Program-made: the position numbers and the translations under genes
Assembly: GCA_964450385.1 (NCBI GenBank)
Contig: CAYVEC010000007.1
Span: 1-64,000, forward strand
Direction: 5' to 3'
Length of the DNA stretch: 64,000 nucleotides
Origin: JAKLFA01 sp964450385
Lineage (GTDB): Bacteria > Omnitrophota > Gorgyraeia > Zapsychrales > JANLHA01
Notes under the pieces: generated by a model
Told to the model about the DNA's origin: nothing
What the model saw: the letters and a program-made list of their open reading frames with translations, nothing else
Databases searched by the model: none
Part shown: one piece after another, positions 8,727-16,350 of the stretch
Position numbering within the stretch: position 1 is the first letter of the stretch
How the letters are laid out: each line of letters starts with the position of its first letter

Positions 8727-9029
8727 ATGAACAGGAACGGTTTTTTAAAACTCGTGGTTCTTCTGGCGTTCCTTTTTAGTGTTGCCGGTGTATCGATCGC
8801 CGACGGGGCACCGATCGTTGTTTATGTGAACGGCATGGTCTGTGATTTTTGCGCCCGGGCCCTTGAGAAGACATTCCTGAAACACGAGAGTGTCGACGGG
8901 ATCACGGTTGATCTCACGAGTAAAAAGCTCACGATCACCCTGAAAGAGGGCGGCGCGTTGGATGATGCCGCGATCACGGACCTTGTCCGGCATGCGGGGT
9001 ACGCGGTGGAACGGATCGAAAGGAAATAA
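8727..9029 (+). CDS. Periplasmic heavy-metal-associated (HMA, MerP-like) protein
   Basis: A 100-residue exported metal-binding protein. After a signal peptide (ending near SIADGA) a single HMA domain carries the metal site GMVCDFC, the GMxCxxC motif that binds soft metals such as Hg(II), Cu(I) or Zn(II) through two cysteines. The rest (LEKTFLKHESVDGITVDL, then ITDLVRHAGYAVERI) follows the beta-alpha-beta-beta-alpha-beta order. Export, single domain and a MerT-like membrane partner one base downstream resemble the MerP/MerT pair. GGAGGGGACG precedes the ATG. Metal specificity is not determinable, and no MerR or mercuric reductase gene is present nearby. Confidence 0.85.
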   Translation: MNRNGFLKLVVLLAFLFSVAGVSIADGAPIVVYVNGMVCDFCARALEKTFLKHESVDGITVDLTSKKLTITLKEGGALDDAAITDLVRHAGYAVERIERK

Positions 9030-9030
9030 G

Positions 9031-9399
9031 ATGAGGCTCAATGGCCGCCAGACCCTGTGGGTAACGCTCAGCCTCCTCGTGTCGTCATCGACGCTTGTCT
9101 GCTGCGCCTTGCCCGCGCTCCTTGTGGCCCTGGGACTCGGCGCGGCCGTTGCCGGCCTGGTCTCGGCGGTGCCGGGGGTGGTATGGTTTTCAGAGCACAA
9201 GGTCCTTGTGTTTGCGTTGGCGGGCGCGCTTTTTCTCGTGAGCGGCTGGCGCCGCCATGCTGATCGGGCCGCGTGTCCGGCGGATCCCGCGCTCGCCCTC
9301 GCCTGCGGCCGGGTCAAAAGGATCGCGACGGTTCTTTATTGGCTGTCGATCGTGCTCTATGCCGTGGGCTTTACTGTCGCATTTTTATATCGAGGATAA
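9031..9399 (+). CDS. MerT-like inner-membrane metal transporter
   Basis: A 122-residue protein with three membrane segments. The first contains a vicinal cysteine pair followed by proline (STLVCCALPALLVALGLG), as in MerT, and the loop before segment 3 has a second cysteine pair (ACPADPALALAC) at the place where MerT carries its cytoplasmic pair. In mercury systems MerT takes the metal from periplasmic MerP and moves it inward. The ATG at 9031 starts one base after the upstream stop and has AAGGAAA before it; an earlier in-frame ATG inside the upstream gene is less likely. Sequence logic and gene order support the call; the metal is unknown. Confidence 0.75.
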   Translation: MRLNGRQTLWVTLSLLVSSSTLVCCALPALLVALGLGAAVAGLVSAVPGVVWFSEHKVLVFALAGALFLVSGWRRHADRAACPADPALALACGRVKRIATVLYWLSIVLYAVGFTVAFLYRG

Positions 9400-9445
9400 G
9401 ACGCCGCGTTTTTGTTGGTGGGCGTCTCGCCTTTCTCTAAAACCA

Positions 9446-9454
9446 TGCTATAAT
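9446..9454 (+). promoter_or_regulatory. Extended -10 promoter before the 9496 gene
   Basis: TGCTATAAT combines an extended TGn with a perfect TATAAT. No good -35 lies 16-18 bases upstream, as is usual for extended -10 promoters. It stands about 40 bases before the GTG start. Confidence 0.5.
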
Positions 9455-9495
9455 ACGCTGGATTTTGTCCGGGGGATCATCACCAGGAGGCGGGT

Positions 9496-10194
9496 GTGAC
9501 AGGGAGAGAGTGGCTGAAGGGGTTTCGTGCGGCCGTGACGCTCGCGCTTGCCTTGGCGCTCGTGGGGGCCGGGGCATTCATTTATCGACGCTATCAGGAG
9601 ATCGTTCAGGAGCGGGCTGTTCTGCGTCAGATCGTCGAACGGCTGAGCGCTGATTCCCGGATCGCGGAGGTCGTGGTGACGGATGTGTCTGTTGATCCTC
9701 AGACCGCGCAGGTGATGACCACGATCAAATTTTTGGAACGGGACGCGGCAGGTACGGCTATGGCGCCCAGATATTTCACCTTTAGCGGAAATCTGATCCA
9801 GTTTCAGTCGTTGGTGGTCCGCTTTAATGATGACCTGGTGCGGTCGGGGGACGCCCTGCGGGGACGGAGCGCCTATCTTTTTTGGAAGGCCTTTGTCCTC
9901 GACGGGCCGCGGACCGAAGAACATCTCATCACCCCGATCGGAGAGGTCCCTGAGGGCTATAAGCTCCCCGGGGGCCGGAATCCTTTTGAGGATCGGATCT
10001 GGGCCGAATTTTGGACCCATGCCCTTGATCCCCAAAAGGCGGTCACACGCGGGATCAAGAACGCGCAGATCGAGGCGCCGGGGACGCGGTTCGTGCCGGG
10101 GATTTTATATACGCTTAATATCGAGCATGACGGCGGGATCCGGATCGATGCGGCGCCGATCCCTGAGATCTTGAAGGGGGAACGCGTTTTGTAA
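9496..10194 (+). CDS. Membrane-anchored protein of unknown function
   Basis: I do not recognise this 232-residue protein. It has one N-terminal membrane segment (residues about 11-30, AAVTLALALALVGAGAFIY), a short coiled-coil-like stretch (EIVQERAVLRQIVERL), then an alpha/beta domain with VVVTDVSVDPQTAQVMTTIKF and FWTHALDPQKAVTRGIKNAQIEAPG. The topology suggests a short cytoplasmic tail and a periplasmic domain. The GTG start is preceded by a well-spaced AGGAGG. The gene has its own promoter and ends 49 bases before the DUF2179-family gene. No catalytic motif is evident. Confidence 0.7.
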   Translation: MTGREWLKGFRAAVTLALALALVGAGAFIYRRYQEIVQERAVLRQIVERLSADSRIAEVVVTDVSVDPQTAQVMTTIKFLERDAAGTAMAPRYFTFSGNLIQFQSLVVRFNDDLVRSGDALRGRSAYLFWKAFVLDGPRTEEHLITPIGEVPEGYKLPGGRNPFEDRIWAEFWTHALDPQKAVTRGIKNAQIEAPGTRFVPGILYTLNIEHDGGIRIDAAPIPEILKGERVL

Positions 10195-10243
10195 CGTTAC
10201 GGATGACGCATTGTTGACACCATGAGGGAGGCGGAGGATCGTT

Positions 10244-10783
10244 ATGGAATCATGGATCTTTGAATGGGTGGCCCTTCCATTATTGATTTTTGTCTCGAGG
10301 GTGATTGACGTCTCGATCGGCAGTGTCAGGATCATTTTTCTTTACCGCGGGCTCAAGCTCCTCACGCCGATCCTGGCCTTCTTTGAGGTCTTGATCTGGC
10401 TTTTCGCGATCAGGGTCATCTTTCTGAATCTTGCCAATCCCGTTTGCTTTATCGCGTTCGCGGCTGGTTTTGCCACCGGCAATTATGTCGGGATCCTCTT
10501 AGAGGAACGCCTGGCCCTGGGATACCGGATGATCCAGGTGATCACCCGTAAAGACGCGAGCGAGCTCATCGCGGCTTTAAAACAGCGGAATTTTGGGGTC
10601 ACCCGCGTCAATGCCGAGGGCACGACCGGCGCGGTTCACGTCATCTTTATGGTCCTTAAGCGTGAGCATATTACCGAGGCACTGACCCTGGTGCGGACGT
10701 TCAATCCGAAGGCCTTTTACTCGGTCGGCGAGGTCCGCGAGGTCAGGGAGGGGATCTTCCCGCAGCCGCATTTTCTCCGTTAG
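10244..10783 (+). CDS. UPF0316-type membrane protein (DUF5698 plus DUF2179)
   Basis: The 179-residue product has three membrane segments in its first 85 residues (DUF5698: FVSRVIDVSIGSVRIIFLYRG, FFEVLIWLFAIRVI, AAGFATGNYVGILLEERL). A small cytoplasmic DUF2179 domain follows (MIQVITRKDASELIAALKQR, then RTFNPKAFYSVGEVREVREG). This matches the UPF0316/YebE-like family, whose function is not established; DUF2179 domains are thought to bind small ligands. GGAGGCGGAGG lies ahead of the ATG. Family call is confident from the domain pair. Confidence 0.82.
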   Translation: MESWIFEWVALPLLIFVSRVIDVSIGSVRIIFLYRGLKLLTPILAFFEVLIWLFAIRVIFLNLANPVCFIAFAAGFATGNYVGILLEERLALGYRMIQVITRKDASELIAALKQRNFGVTRVNAEGTTGAVHVIFMVLKREHITEALTLVRTFNPKAFYSVGEVREVREGIFPQPHFLR

Positions 10784-10816
10784 GTCTTTATTTTTCCGTC
10801 GACAAAAAAAATTTTA

Positions 10817-10852
10817 TTGACAGCGGGAAAAATGATACTAAAATAGTGTCAT
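10817..10852 (+). promoter_or_regulatory. hcp promoter with 21-bp dyad over the -10 box (candidate Rrf2 operator)
   Basis: TTGACA (10817-10822), a 16-bp spacer and TAAAAT (10839-10844). Arms ATGATACTA (10832-10840) and TAGTGTCAT (10844-10852), separated by AAA, form an inverted repeat with one mismatch that covers the -10 box. Size and shape fit Rrf2-family operators (NsrR/IscR type), and an Rrf2 gene sits in the same operon, so repression of hcp by that protein is a direct hypothesis. Confidence 0.65.
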
Positions 10853-10891
10853 ATTTCGGACGACCGGTGATACACACAGGAGGAATGACCT

Positions 10892-12532
10892 ATGGGAATG
10901 TTCTGTTTTCAGTGCCAGGAGACGGTGAAGAACCAGGGATGCACGGTCCGCGGGGTCTGCGGCAAGGACGAGAGGGCCTCGGACCTTATGGACCTGCTCA
11001 TCTATGTCCTTGAGGGGATCGCGGCCGTGGCCGAAAAGAGCGGCCAGCCGATCGATCGGCGGTACGGGATCTTCCTGTGCCAGGGCCTGTTCGCCACGAT
11101 CACGAACGCGAATTTTGATGAGGACCGGATCGTCGCCCTCATCCGTGAGGCCTATGTCCTCCGCGCCGACTTGGCGGCGAAGGCTGGTATTGATCTTCGT
11201 TCCAAGGATCTTCCGGATCAGGCGCGCTGGCAGGCCGATACGAAGGAGGCGATGCTCGCCAAGGCAGCTGCGGTCAGCCCGCGGTCATTCAGCGAGCGCG
11301 AGGACGCCCGTTCGCTCAAGGCCCTCATGATGTATGGGCTTAAAGGGATCGCCGCTTATGCGGATCACGCCCATGAGCTCGGGGCCTATGACGACAACGT
11401 TTTTGCGTTTGTGATCAAGGCGATGTCTGCTATGACGAAAGATCTTCCTGAGGAGGCATTGCTCGCACTTGTTATTGAGACCGGTGAGGCCTCGGTCAAG
11501 ACCATGGCCCTGCTCGATGGCGCGAATACCGCGCATTACGGCAATCCTGAGATCACGCGGGTGAAGCTCGGTGTCGGGAAAAATCCCGGGATCCTGATCT
11601 CGGGTCACGACCTCAGGGACATGGAGGATCTGCTCAAGGCCACCGAGGGGACCGGGGTTGATGTCTATACCCACAGTGAGATGCTGCCGGCGCATTATTA
11701 TCCGGCGTTCAAGAAGTATCGTCATTTTATCGGGAATTACGGCGGGTCGTGGTGGCATCAGAATAAGGATTTTGAGACCTTTAACGGCCCGATCCTGATG
11801 ACGACCAACTGTATCATTCCGGTGAAGGATTCGTATAAGGATCGGTTATTTACGACGGGCATGGCCGGATATCCCGGCATTAAGCATATTGGACCGCGGC
11901 CGAACGGCGGGTCCAAGGATTTTTCCGAGATCATTGCCCTGGCCAAGGGCTGCCCGCCGCCTCAGGAGATCGAGACGGGCGAGATCGTGGGCGGTTTTGC
12001 CCACCAGCAGGTCCTCGCCCTGGCGGACAAGGTCGTGGCCGCGGTGAAGGCGGGGAAAATAAAACGGTTTGTCGTGATGGCCGGATGCGACGGCCGTCAG
12101 CGCCAGCGTGGGTATTTCACCGATGTCGCAGCGAACCTGCCGAAGGATACGGTCATCCTCACCGCTGGGTGCGCGAAGTACCGGTATAATAAACTGAATC
12201 TTGGTGATATCGACGGGATCCCGCGCGTGCTTGATGCGGGCCAGTGTAATGATTCGTATTCGCTCGCGGTGATCGCGCTCAAGCTGAAAGAGGTCTTCGG
12301 GGTCAAGGATGTGAATGACCTGCCGATCTCGTTCGACATTGCCTGGTATGAGCAGAAGGCGGTCTGCGTTCTTCTCGCCCTGCTGTATCTTGGGTTCCGC
12401 GGGATCCGGCTCGGCCCGACGCTTCCGGCCTTTGTCTCGCCGAACGTGGCCAAGATCCTGGTTGAGAAGTTCGATATCAAGCCGATCGGCGAGGTCGCGT
12501 CCGACATCGAGGCGATGATGGCCGGGCGATAA
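10892..12532 (+). CDS. hcp: Hybrid-cluster protein / hydroxylamine reductase (class I)
   Basis: Iron-sulfur protein of anaerobic nitrogen-oxide defence; Hcp reduces NO (to N2O) or hydroxylamine (to ammonia). The N-terminal cysteines C5-x2-C8-x8-C17-x5-C23 give the spacing of class I/II enzymes for the proximal cluster. Hybrid-cluster ligands fall in later conserved blocks (ILISGHDLRDMEDLL, YTHSEMLPAHYYP, IVMTTNC-like LMTTNCIIP, VVMAGCDGRQRQRGYF, LTAGCAKYRYNKL). Length (546) is normal. An AGGAGG site precedes the ATG. No Hcr reductase gene follows; instead an Rrf2 regulator and a polyferredoxin are co-transcribed, suggesting the ferredoxin as electron donor (inference). Confidence 0.96.
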   Translation: MGMFCFQCQETVKNQGCTVRGVCGKDERASDLMDLLIYVLEGIAAVAEKSGQPIDRRYGIFLCQGLFATITNANFDEDRIVALIREAYVLRADLAAKAGIDLRSKDLPDQARWQADTKEAMLAKAAAVSPRSFSEREDARSLKALMMYGLKGIAAYADHAHELGAYDDNVFAFVIKAMSAMTKDLPEEALLALVIETGEASVKTMALLDGANTAHYGNPEITRVKLGVGKNPGILISGHDLRDMEDLLKATEGTGVDVYTHSEMLPAHYYPAFKKYRHFIGNYGGSWWHQNKDFETFNGPILMTTNCIIPVKDSYKDRLFTTGMAGYPGIKHIGPRPNGGSKDFSEIIALAKGCPPPQEIETGEIVGGFAHQQVLALADKVVAAVKAGKIKRFVVMAGCDGRQRQRGYFTDVAANLPKDTVILTAGCAKYRYNKLNLGDIDGIPRVLDAGQCNDSYSLAVIALKLKEVFGVKDVNDLPISFDIAWYEQKAVCVLLALLYLGFRGIRLGPTLPAFVSPNVAKILVEKFDIKPIGEVASDIEAMMAGR

Positions 12533-12545
12533 GGCGGATGAGCGC

Positions 12546-12962
12546 ATGAAACTCTTAACGAAACACACCGATTACGCGATCCGGGCCCTGGTCTATCTCG
12601 CCAGGCGCCCGGACGCCTTTGTCTCGGCGCGCGAGATCGCCGAGGAGCAGATCGTTCCATACCCTTTCTTGCGTCGGATCCTGCAGTCCCTGATCCAGGC
12701 CAAGCTGGTTGTCTCGCAGGGCGGGGTTTGCGGCGGGGTCAAGATGGCCCGGGCGCCCGGTAAGATCCGGGTGGTGGACATCATCGATCTGTTTCAGGGA
12801 GAGGTCCAGCTCATGGATTGCATGATGCGATCCAAGGCCTGTCCGCATCGGCCGACCTGCCCGCTTCGCGGGGAGGTGTCCAAGATCGAGGCGCTCGTTG
12901 AGAAGGAGTTCGGCAAGATCACGATCGCGAAATTAATCGCAAAAAGGCATGAGGCGACATGA
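12546..12962 (+). CDS. Rrf2-family Fe-S transcriptional regulator
   Basis: A 138-residue winged-helix regulator: the N-terminal KLLTKHTDYAIRALVYLA and the recognition region VPYPFLRRILQSLIQAKLV are typical of Rrf2. The wing GGVCGGVKMARAPGKIRVVDII follows. Three cysteines in C-x6-C-x5-C arrangement (MDCMMRSKACPHRPTCPL) correspond to the cluster-binding cysteines of NsrR/IscR, so it probably senses NO, oxygen or cluster status. It begins 13 bases after hcp and its stop overlaps the start of the ferredoxin gene by ATGA. It is the obvious candidate to bind the dyad upstream of hcp. Confidence 0.9.
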   Translation: MKLLTKHTDYAIRALVYLARRPDAFVSAREIAEEQIVPYPFLRRILQSLIQAKLVVSQGGVCGGVKMARAPGKIRVVDIIDLFQGEVQLMDCMMRSKACPHRPTCPLRGEVSKIEALVEKEFGKITIAKLIAKRHEAT

Positions 12963-13789
12963 AACGAAAAATGATCTGTATCGATGAGAAGAAGTGTAAC
13001 GGCTGCGGGCTCTGTATTCCGAATTGCCCGGAGGGGGCCATCCAGATGATCGACGGCAAGGCGCGGGTCGTCTCGGAGTCGGCCTGCGACGGCCTCGGTG
13101 CGTGCCTTGGCCACTGTCCCCAGGGCGCGATCACGATCGAGGAGCGCGAGGCGGCGCCGTATGATGAGCGCGCGGTCATGGACCGGCTGATCGGCCAGGG
13201 GATGAACGTGGTGCGGGCCCATCTTGAGCACCTCCAGCATCATGGAGAAGATGACCTCCTCGCGATCGCACGGGCGGTCTTAAAGGAGCGGGGGGTTATG
13301 ATCCCGGCGTCAGGGCCGCATGCCGGCGGCCATGGCGGCTGCCCTGGGTCGCGCGTCATGGATATGAGGGGTGAGGCGGCGCCTGCCGCGGGGCCTGCTC
13401 TCTCTTCAGGACCGCGGGCCTCAGCGCTTCGGCAGTGGCCGACGCAGTTACAGCTCATCCCGACCCGGGCCCCATATTTTGAGGATGCGGACCTCCTCGT
13501 GGCCGCCGATTGCACGGCCTTTGCCTACGCGAATTTTCATGAACGTTTTCTGAAAGGCCGGATCTTGGTCATGTTTTGCCCCAAATTAGACACCGCGCAA
13601 CTGGAGCTGTATCGCGAGAAATTGACCGCGATCTTAAAGGAAAATCGTATCCGATCCGTCAGTGTCGTCCGGATGGAGGTCCCCTGCTGCGGCGGGACCG
13701 TGAGTATTCTTGAGGATGCGATCACCCGTTCTGGCAAAGCACTGGTGATCCGTGAGTACGTGATCTCGGTGCGGGGCGACCTTATCTGA
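12959..13789 (+). CDS. Polyferredoxin-type 4Fe-4S protein of the hcp operon
   Basis: The first 65 residues carry two 4Fe-4S motifs, CNGCGLCIPNCPEGA and, slightly altered, CDGLGACLGHCPQGA. The second has C-x5-C-x3-C, so one cysteine is displaced. A linker rich in Gly/Pro/Ala follows (about residues 105-165), then an alpha/beta domain (LLVAADCTAFAYANFHERFL, ILVMFCPKLD, MEVPCCGGTVSILEDAI) with more cysteines, reminiscent of ferredoxins found beside Hcp in strict anaerobes. It probably passes electrons to Hcp in the cytoplasm. Start overlaps the regulator stop. Role is inferred from context. Confidence 0.8.
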   Translation: MKRKMICIDEKKCNGCGLCIPNCPEGAIQMIDGKARVVSESACDGLGACLGHCPQGAITIEEREAAPYDERAVMDRLIGQGMNVVRAHLEHLQHHGEDDLLAIARAVLKERGVMIPASGPHAGGHGGCPGSRVMDMRGEAAPAAGPALSSGPRASALRQWPTQLQLIPTRAPYFEDADLLVAADCTAFAYANFHERFLKGRILVMFCPKLDTAQLELYREKLTAILKENRIRSVSVVRMEVPCCGGTVSILEDAITRSGKALVIREYVISVRGDLI

Positions 13790-13859
13790 TAACGGGTGGG
13801 GCGCGTGTCCGGGTGTGTCCGGGCCTGTCCCTTGTCTGGGTTTGGGAGGGGTTGTCCCG

Positions 13860-13888
13860 TTGACAAACACGGTTCTGTCGATTACACT
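13860..13888 (+). promoter_or_regulatory. Promoter of the PEP-CTERM gene
   Basis: A perfect TTGACA (13860-13865), 17-bp spacer and TACACT (13883-13888). The sequence TACACTTT (13883-13890) recurs inverted as AAAGTGTA near 13911-13918, so the untranslated leader could fold back or the pair could mark a regulator site. Confidence 0.65.
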
Positions 13889-13932
13889 TTGGTATCTTTT
13901 AAAAAAATAAAAAGTGTATCGAGGATTAGAAA

Positions 13933-14697
13933 ATGACGAATCGACGATATTTTTTGATGGCCGTGATCGTAGGGGCCGTCCTTGGAATGGCCGCAATGCC
14001 GGCAGGGGCCGCGGTCCTGGATCTGAGTCTTGTGACCTCATCCGGAACGGTGAACGGCGCCTTGTTCAGCCGGACATCCGTTGGTGGTCAGGGGACAGGG
14101 AATTTTGACCCGTTTATCCGCCTTCAAGGCAAAGGCGGGGATCAGGCTGGATATAACACCGATGGTGTTGTGGAATTCGACGCAAAGGCCGGCGGGCCGT
14201 GGACCGAGTCCGTGATGCTCGGAGAGCTTCCGGTCGTTATGATCAATGATGTTGATTATTATGAAATCTTGCTCGACGCCGCTGAGCCAGGGAGTGGGAA
14301 GAGTGATCTGACGATCGATGTGATTGAACTTTATACCCTCTCGACCAATACAGTGAGCGGATATCCGATGAATTTCCCAACTGCGGACCGGCGGTACGCG
14401 CTCGATGTTTTTAATATGGCCGGGCTCGCTGAGGACAATAGTATTCTGCTCGACGATATTACCGGGAACGGTTTCGCGGACATGTATGCGTATTTCCCGG
14501 TGTCAATGTTCGAGGGGCGCAATCAATATTTATATTTTTACAGTGAGTTTACAGGCGCCGAGGGATCGTTTGAGGAATGGGGGGTGCAAAGCAGGGTTTC
14601 GCCTTCGCCTTTGTCTACGTCCCCGGTCCCTGAACCGGCGAGCCTCGCCTTGTTAGGCGCGGGCCTTGCGGGGGCCGTTTTACGTCGTAAAAAATAG
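13933..14697 (+). CDS. PEP-CTERM sorting-domain protein
   Basis: Exported protein of 254 residues: N-terminal signal peptide (cleavage near PAGAAVLD), a beta-rich middle with no recognised domain, and a classic C-terminal sorting tripartite tag, VPEPASLALLGAGLAG followed by VLRRKK. In the family, exosortase recognises the PEP motif, cleaves, and proteins end up in the outer envelope or exopolysaccharide matrix. No exosortase is encoded in this window. The gene is monocistronic with its own promoter and terminator. The tag is clear; the middle domain is unidentified. Confidence 0.9.
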   Translation: MTNRRYFLMAVIVGAVLGMAAMPAGAAVLDLSLVTSSGTVNGALFSRTSVGGQGTGNFDPFIRLQGKGGDQAGYNTDGVVEFDAKAGGPWTESVMLGELPVVMINDVDYYEILLDAAEPGSGKSDLTIDVIELYTLSTNTVSGYPMNFPTADRRYALDVFNMAGLAEDNSILLDDITGNGFADMYAYFPVSMFEGRNQYLYFYSEFTGAEGSFEEWGVQSRVSPSPLSTSPVPEPASLALLGAGLAGAVLRRKK

Positions 14698-14719
14698 CAT
14701 CTGATCTTCAATACAGGAC

Positions 14720-14750
14720 AGGCCTATCGCCATGACGATAGGCCTTTTTT
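14720..14750 (+). terminator. Intrinsic terminator after the PEP-CTERM gene
   Basis: AGGCCTATCG (14720-14729) and CGATAGGCCT (14736-14745) make a perfect 10-bp stem with a 6-base loop, followed by TTTTTT. Confidence 0.9.
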
Positions 14751-14852
14751 ATTGGGCAGGACGACACGCCGCTGGTATTTCAGACATGGTTTTGATATGA
14801 TATCGTTCACTGTTTTTAAAAAGCGGTACATTCTCTACACAAGGAGGGCGGG

Positions 14853-15203
14853 ATGAGAAGGTTCAAGATCATGGTGTTGGCTGTGCTCATGATGGTCGGG
14901 TCTGTGATGACGGTATCTGCCCATCCGGCGCGCAATGTTCAATTGAGTTTTAATAAGGAGACCGGTGAACTCACGGTTGTCCTGACACATCCGGTGGTCG
15001 ACCGGTCAGCGCATTACATTAAAACCATTGAGGTCCGGGTGAACAATCTTTTGGTCCATGTGAAGCCCCTGACGGGTCAGGAGAAAGAGGGCGGTCTCAC
15101 CTATACAGTGAAACTGGATAATGTGGCGGTCGGGGCCGTGATTGAGGTCGCGACCGTCTGCTCGCGGAGCGGGAGTAGTCGTGACACGGTCTCGGTTGAA
15201 TAA
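14853..15203 (+). CDS. Small exported protein, superoxide-reductase/SoxZ-like fold
   Basis: A 116-residue protein with a signal peptide ending near VSAHPA. The mature part, VQLSFNKETGELTVVLTHPVVD then HYIKTIEVRVNN and a late VIEVATVCSRSG, has the order of beta strands seen in small SoxZ/desulfoferrodoxin-like immunoglobulin-fold proteins. The HYI block resembles the family's conserved HYI. The full iron-ligand set of superoxide reductase (four His, one Cys) is not present, so I would not call it an enzyme. GGAGGGCGGG precedes the ATG. It lies 45 bases before the MazG-like gene. Function unknown. Confidence 0.6.
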   Translation: MRRFKIMVLAVLMMVGSVMTVSAHPARNVQLSFNKETGELTVVLTHPVVDRSAHYIKTIEVRVNNLLVHVKPLTGQEKEGGLTYTVKLDNVAVGAVIEVATVCSRSGSSRDTVSVE

Positions 15204-15248
15204 GGCGGGGTTAAATCACGGGGAAATCATTCTTTAGAGAGAGGGATT

Positions 15249-15563
15249 ATGCAGCTCGGCGAATATCAGCAAAAATGTCTTAGGACATGGATGGGCGGGG
15301 AAAAATTGATCCGGTCGTTCTTGGGCGTGGCTGGCGAGTCCGGTGAGATGATGGAGTGCATGAAAAAACACCTGCGCGGGGATTTTGACCTTGAGGAGGT
15401 CAAACGACGGGCGTTTAAAGAGATCGGGGATACCCTGTATTATTTAGCGGTCTGTGCCCATGAGCTCGGTTTGAATTTGGATGAGATCGCTGAGGCGAAT
15501 ATCGAAAAATTGGCCAAGCGCATGGCCGAGGGCAAGATCCGCGGCGATGGGGATAACCGCTAG
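15249..15563 (+). CDS. MazG-like nucleotide pyrophosphohydrolase
   Basis: A 104-residue all-alpha protein of the MazG/RS21-C6 superfamily, which hydrolyses nucleoside triphosphates to the monophosphate and pyrophosphate to clean the pool. The metal site is visible as GESGEMMECMKKH (E-x2-E type, near residue 31) and FKEIGDTLYYLAVCAHELG (E-x2-D, near residue 58). The single domain and length fit the dimeric short MazG-like group. The C-terminal helix LDEIAEANIEKLAKRM is typical. Substrate is unknown. Confidence 0.85.
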   Translation: MQLGEYQQKCLRTWMGGEKLIRSFLGVAGESGEMMECMKKHLRGDFDLEEVKRRAFKEIGDTLYYLAVCAHELGLNLDEIAEANIEKLAKRMAEGKIRGDGDNR

Positions 15564-15682
15564 GCCGGTTGTGCCTTATGGATGCCTGGTTGGTAGCGGG
15601 ATCCTCGTAAGGAAAACCCGGGCCGTTCGACTACCGGTAGCGTGGTACAATTTTTATTACTTTTTTATCATAAGGAGGCTTT

Positions 15683-16213
15683 ATGCCGATCAATCCACTT
15701 AAATATGAAGAGGCGGGTGCCGCTCGTGAGATTTTTGATGAGATCAAGAAAAAGGCAGGCCGGGTGCCGAATATCTATGCGGCCATGGCCCATTCGCCGG
15801 CTGCCTTAAAATCTTTCTTATCGTATAAAGAGGCCTTGTCAGGGGGCGAGCTCACGGCTCAAGAGGGCGAGGCTATTGCCTTGGTCGTAGGTCAGGCGAA
15901 TGACTGTGATTATTGTCTCGCCGCGCATACGGCGATCGCCCGGATGGCCGGGATCGACGCGGATGAGGCCCTGCAGCTCCGCCAGGGGGTTTCACCGGAT
16001 GCGAAACGTTCTGCCCTGGTTCAACTTGCGCGCGAGATCGTGGTCTCGAAAGGCCGCCCGAAGAAAGAAGTGATACAGGCCTTTCACGCGGCGGGTTACG
16101 GCGAGGCGGCCCTGGTTGAGGTGATCAGCCATGTGGCAGCGAATATTTTTACGAATTATTTCAATCATATTTCCGAGGTGGCGGTTGATTTTCCGGCAGC
16201 GCCTGCTTTATAA
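15683..16213 (+). CDS. Carboxymuconolactone decarboxylase/AhpD-like protein
   Basis: A 176-residue helical protein of the AhpD/CMD superfamily. The redox signature CDYCLAAH (C-x2-C-x3-H) lies near residue 75 after VVGQANDCDY, and EGEAIALVVG precedes it, matching alkylhydroperoxidase-like family members that reduce peroxides via the CxxC pair. The AAGYGEAALVEVISHVAANIFTNYFNH block is typical of the C-terminal helices. AAGGAGG lies before the ATG. It is a single gene. Whether it is a true peroxidase is not known. Confidence 0.85.
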   Translation: MPINPLKYEEAGAAREIFDEIKKKAGRVPNIYAAMAHSPAALKSFLSYKEALSGGELTAQEGEAIALVVGQANDCDYCLAAHTAIARMAGIDADEALQLRQGVSPDAKRSALVQLAREIVVSKGRPKKEVIQAFHAAGYGEAALVEVISHVAANIFTNYFNHISEVAVDFPAAPAL

Positions 16214-16290
16214 TTGATGACGCCCTTGTGTCTCGATAGGTTTTCTCACACAACGGAGTTTCTGTTTGGTCCGGATCAGACAGAGAAAGA

Positions 16291-16320
16291 TTGATTTTTT
16301 TAACCGTGGTATGGTAAAAT
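16291..16320 (+). promoter_or_regulatory. Candidate promoter of the hydrolase gene
   Basis: TTGATT (16291-16296), an 18-bp spacer and TAAAAT (16315-16320), about 30 bases before the start codon. Confidence 0.4.
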
Positions 16321-16350
16321 ATCACACCTTTTTGATTTATCACCTTTTTA

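Noticed and set aside
8069..9399. Full mercury-resistance operon
   Set aside because: MerP- and MerT-like genes are present, but merR and merA are absent, so resistance cannot be claimed.
13790..13860. Terminator after the hcp operon
   Set aside because: G/T-rich repeats GTGTCCGGG are present, but no stable stem followed by a T run was found.
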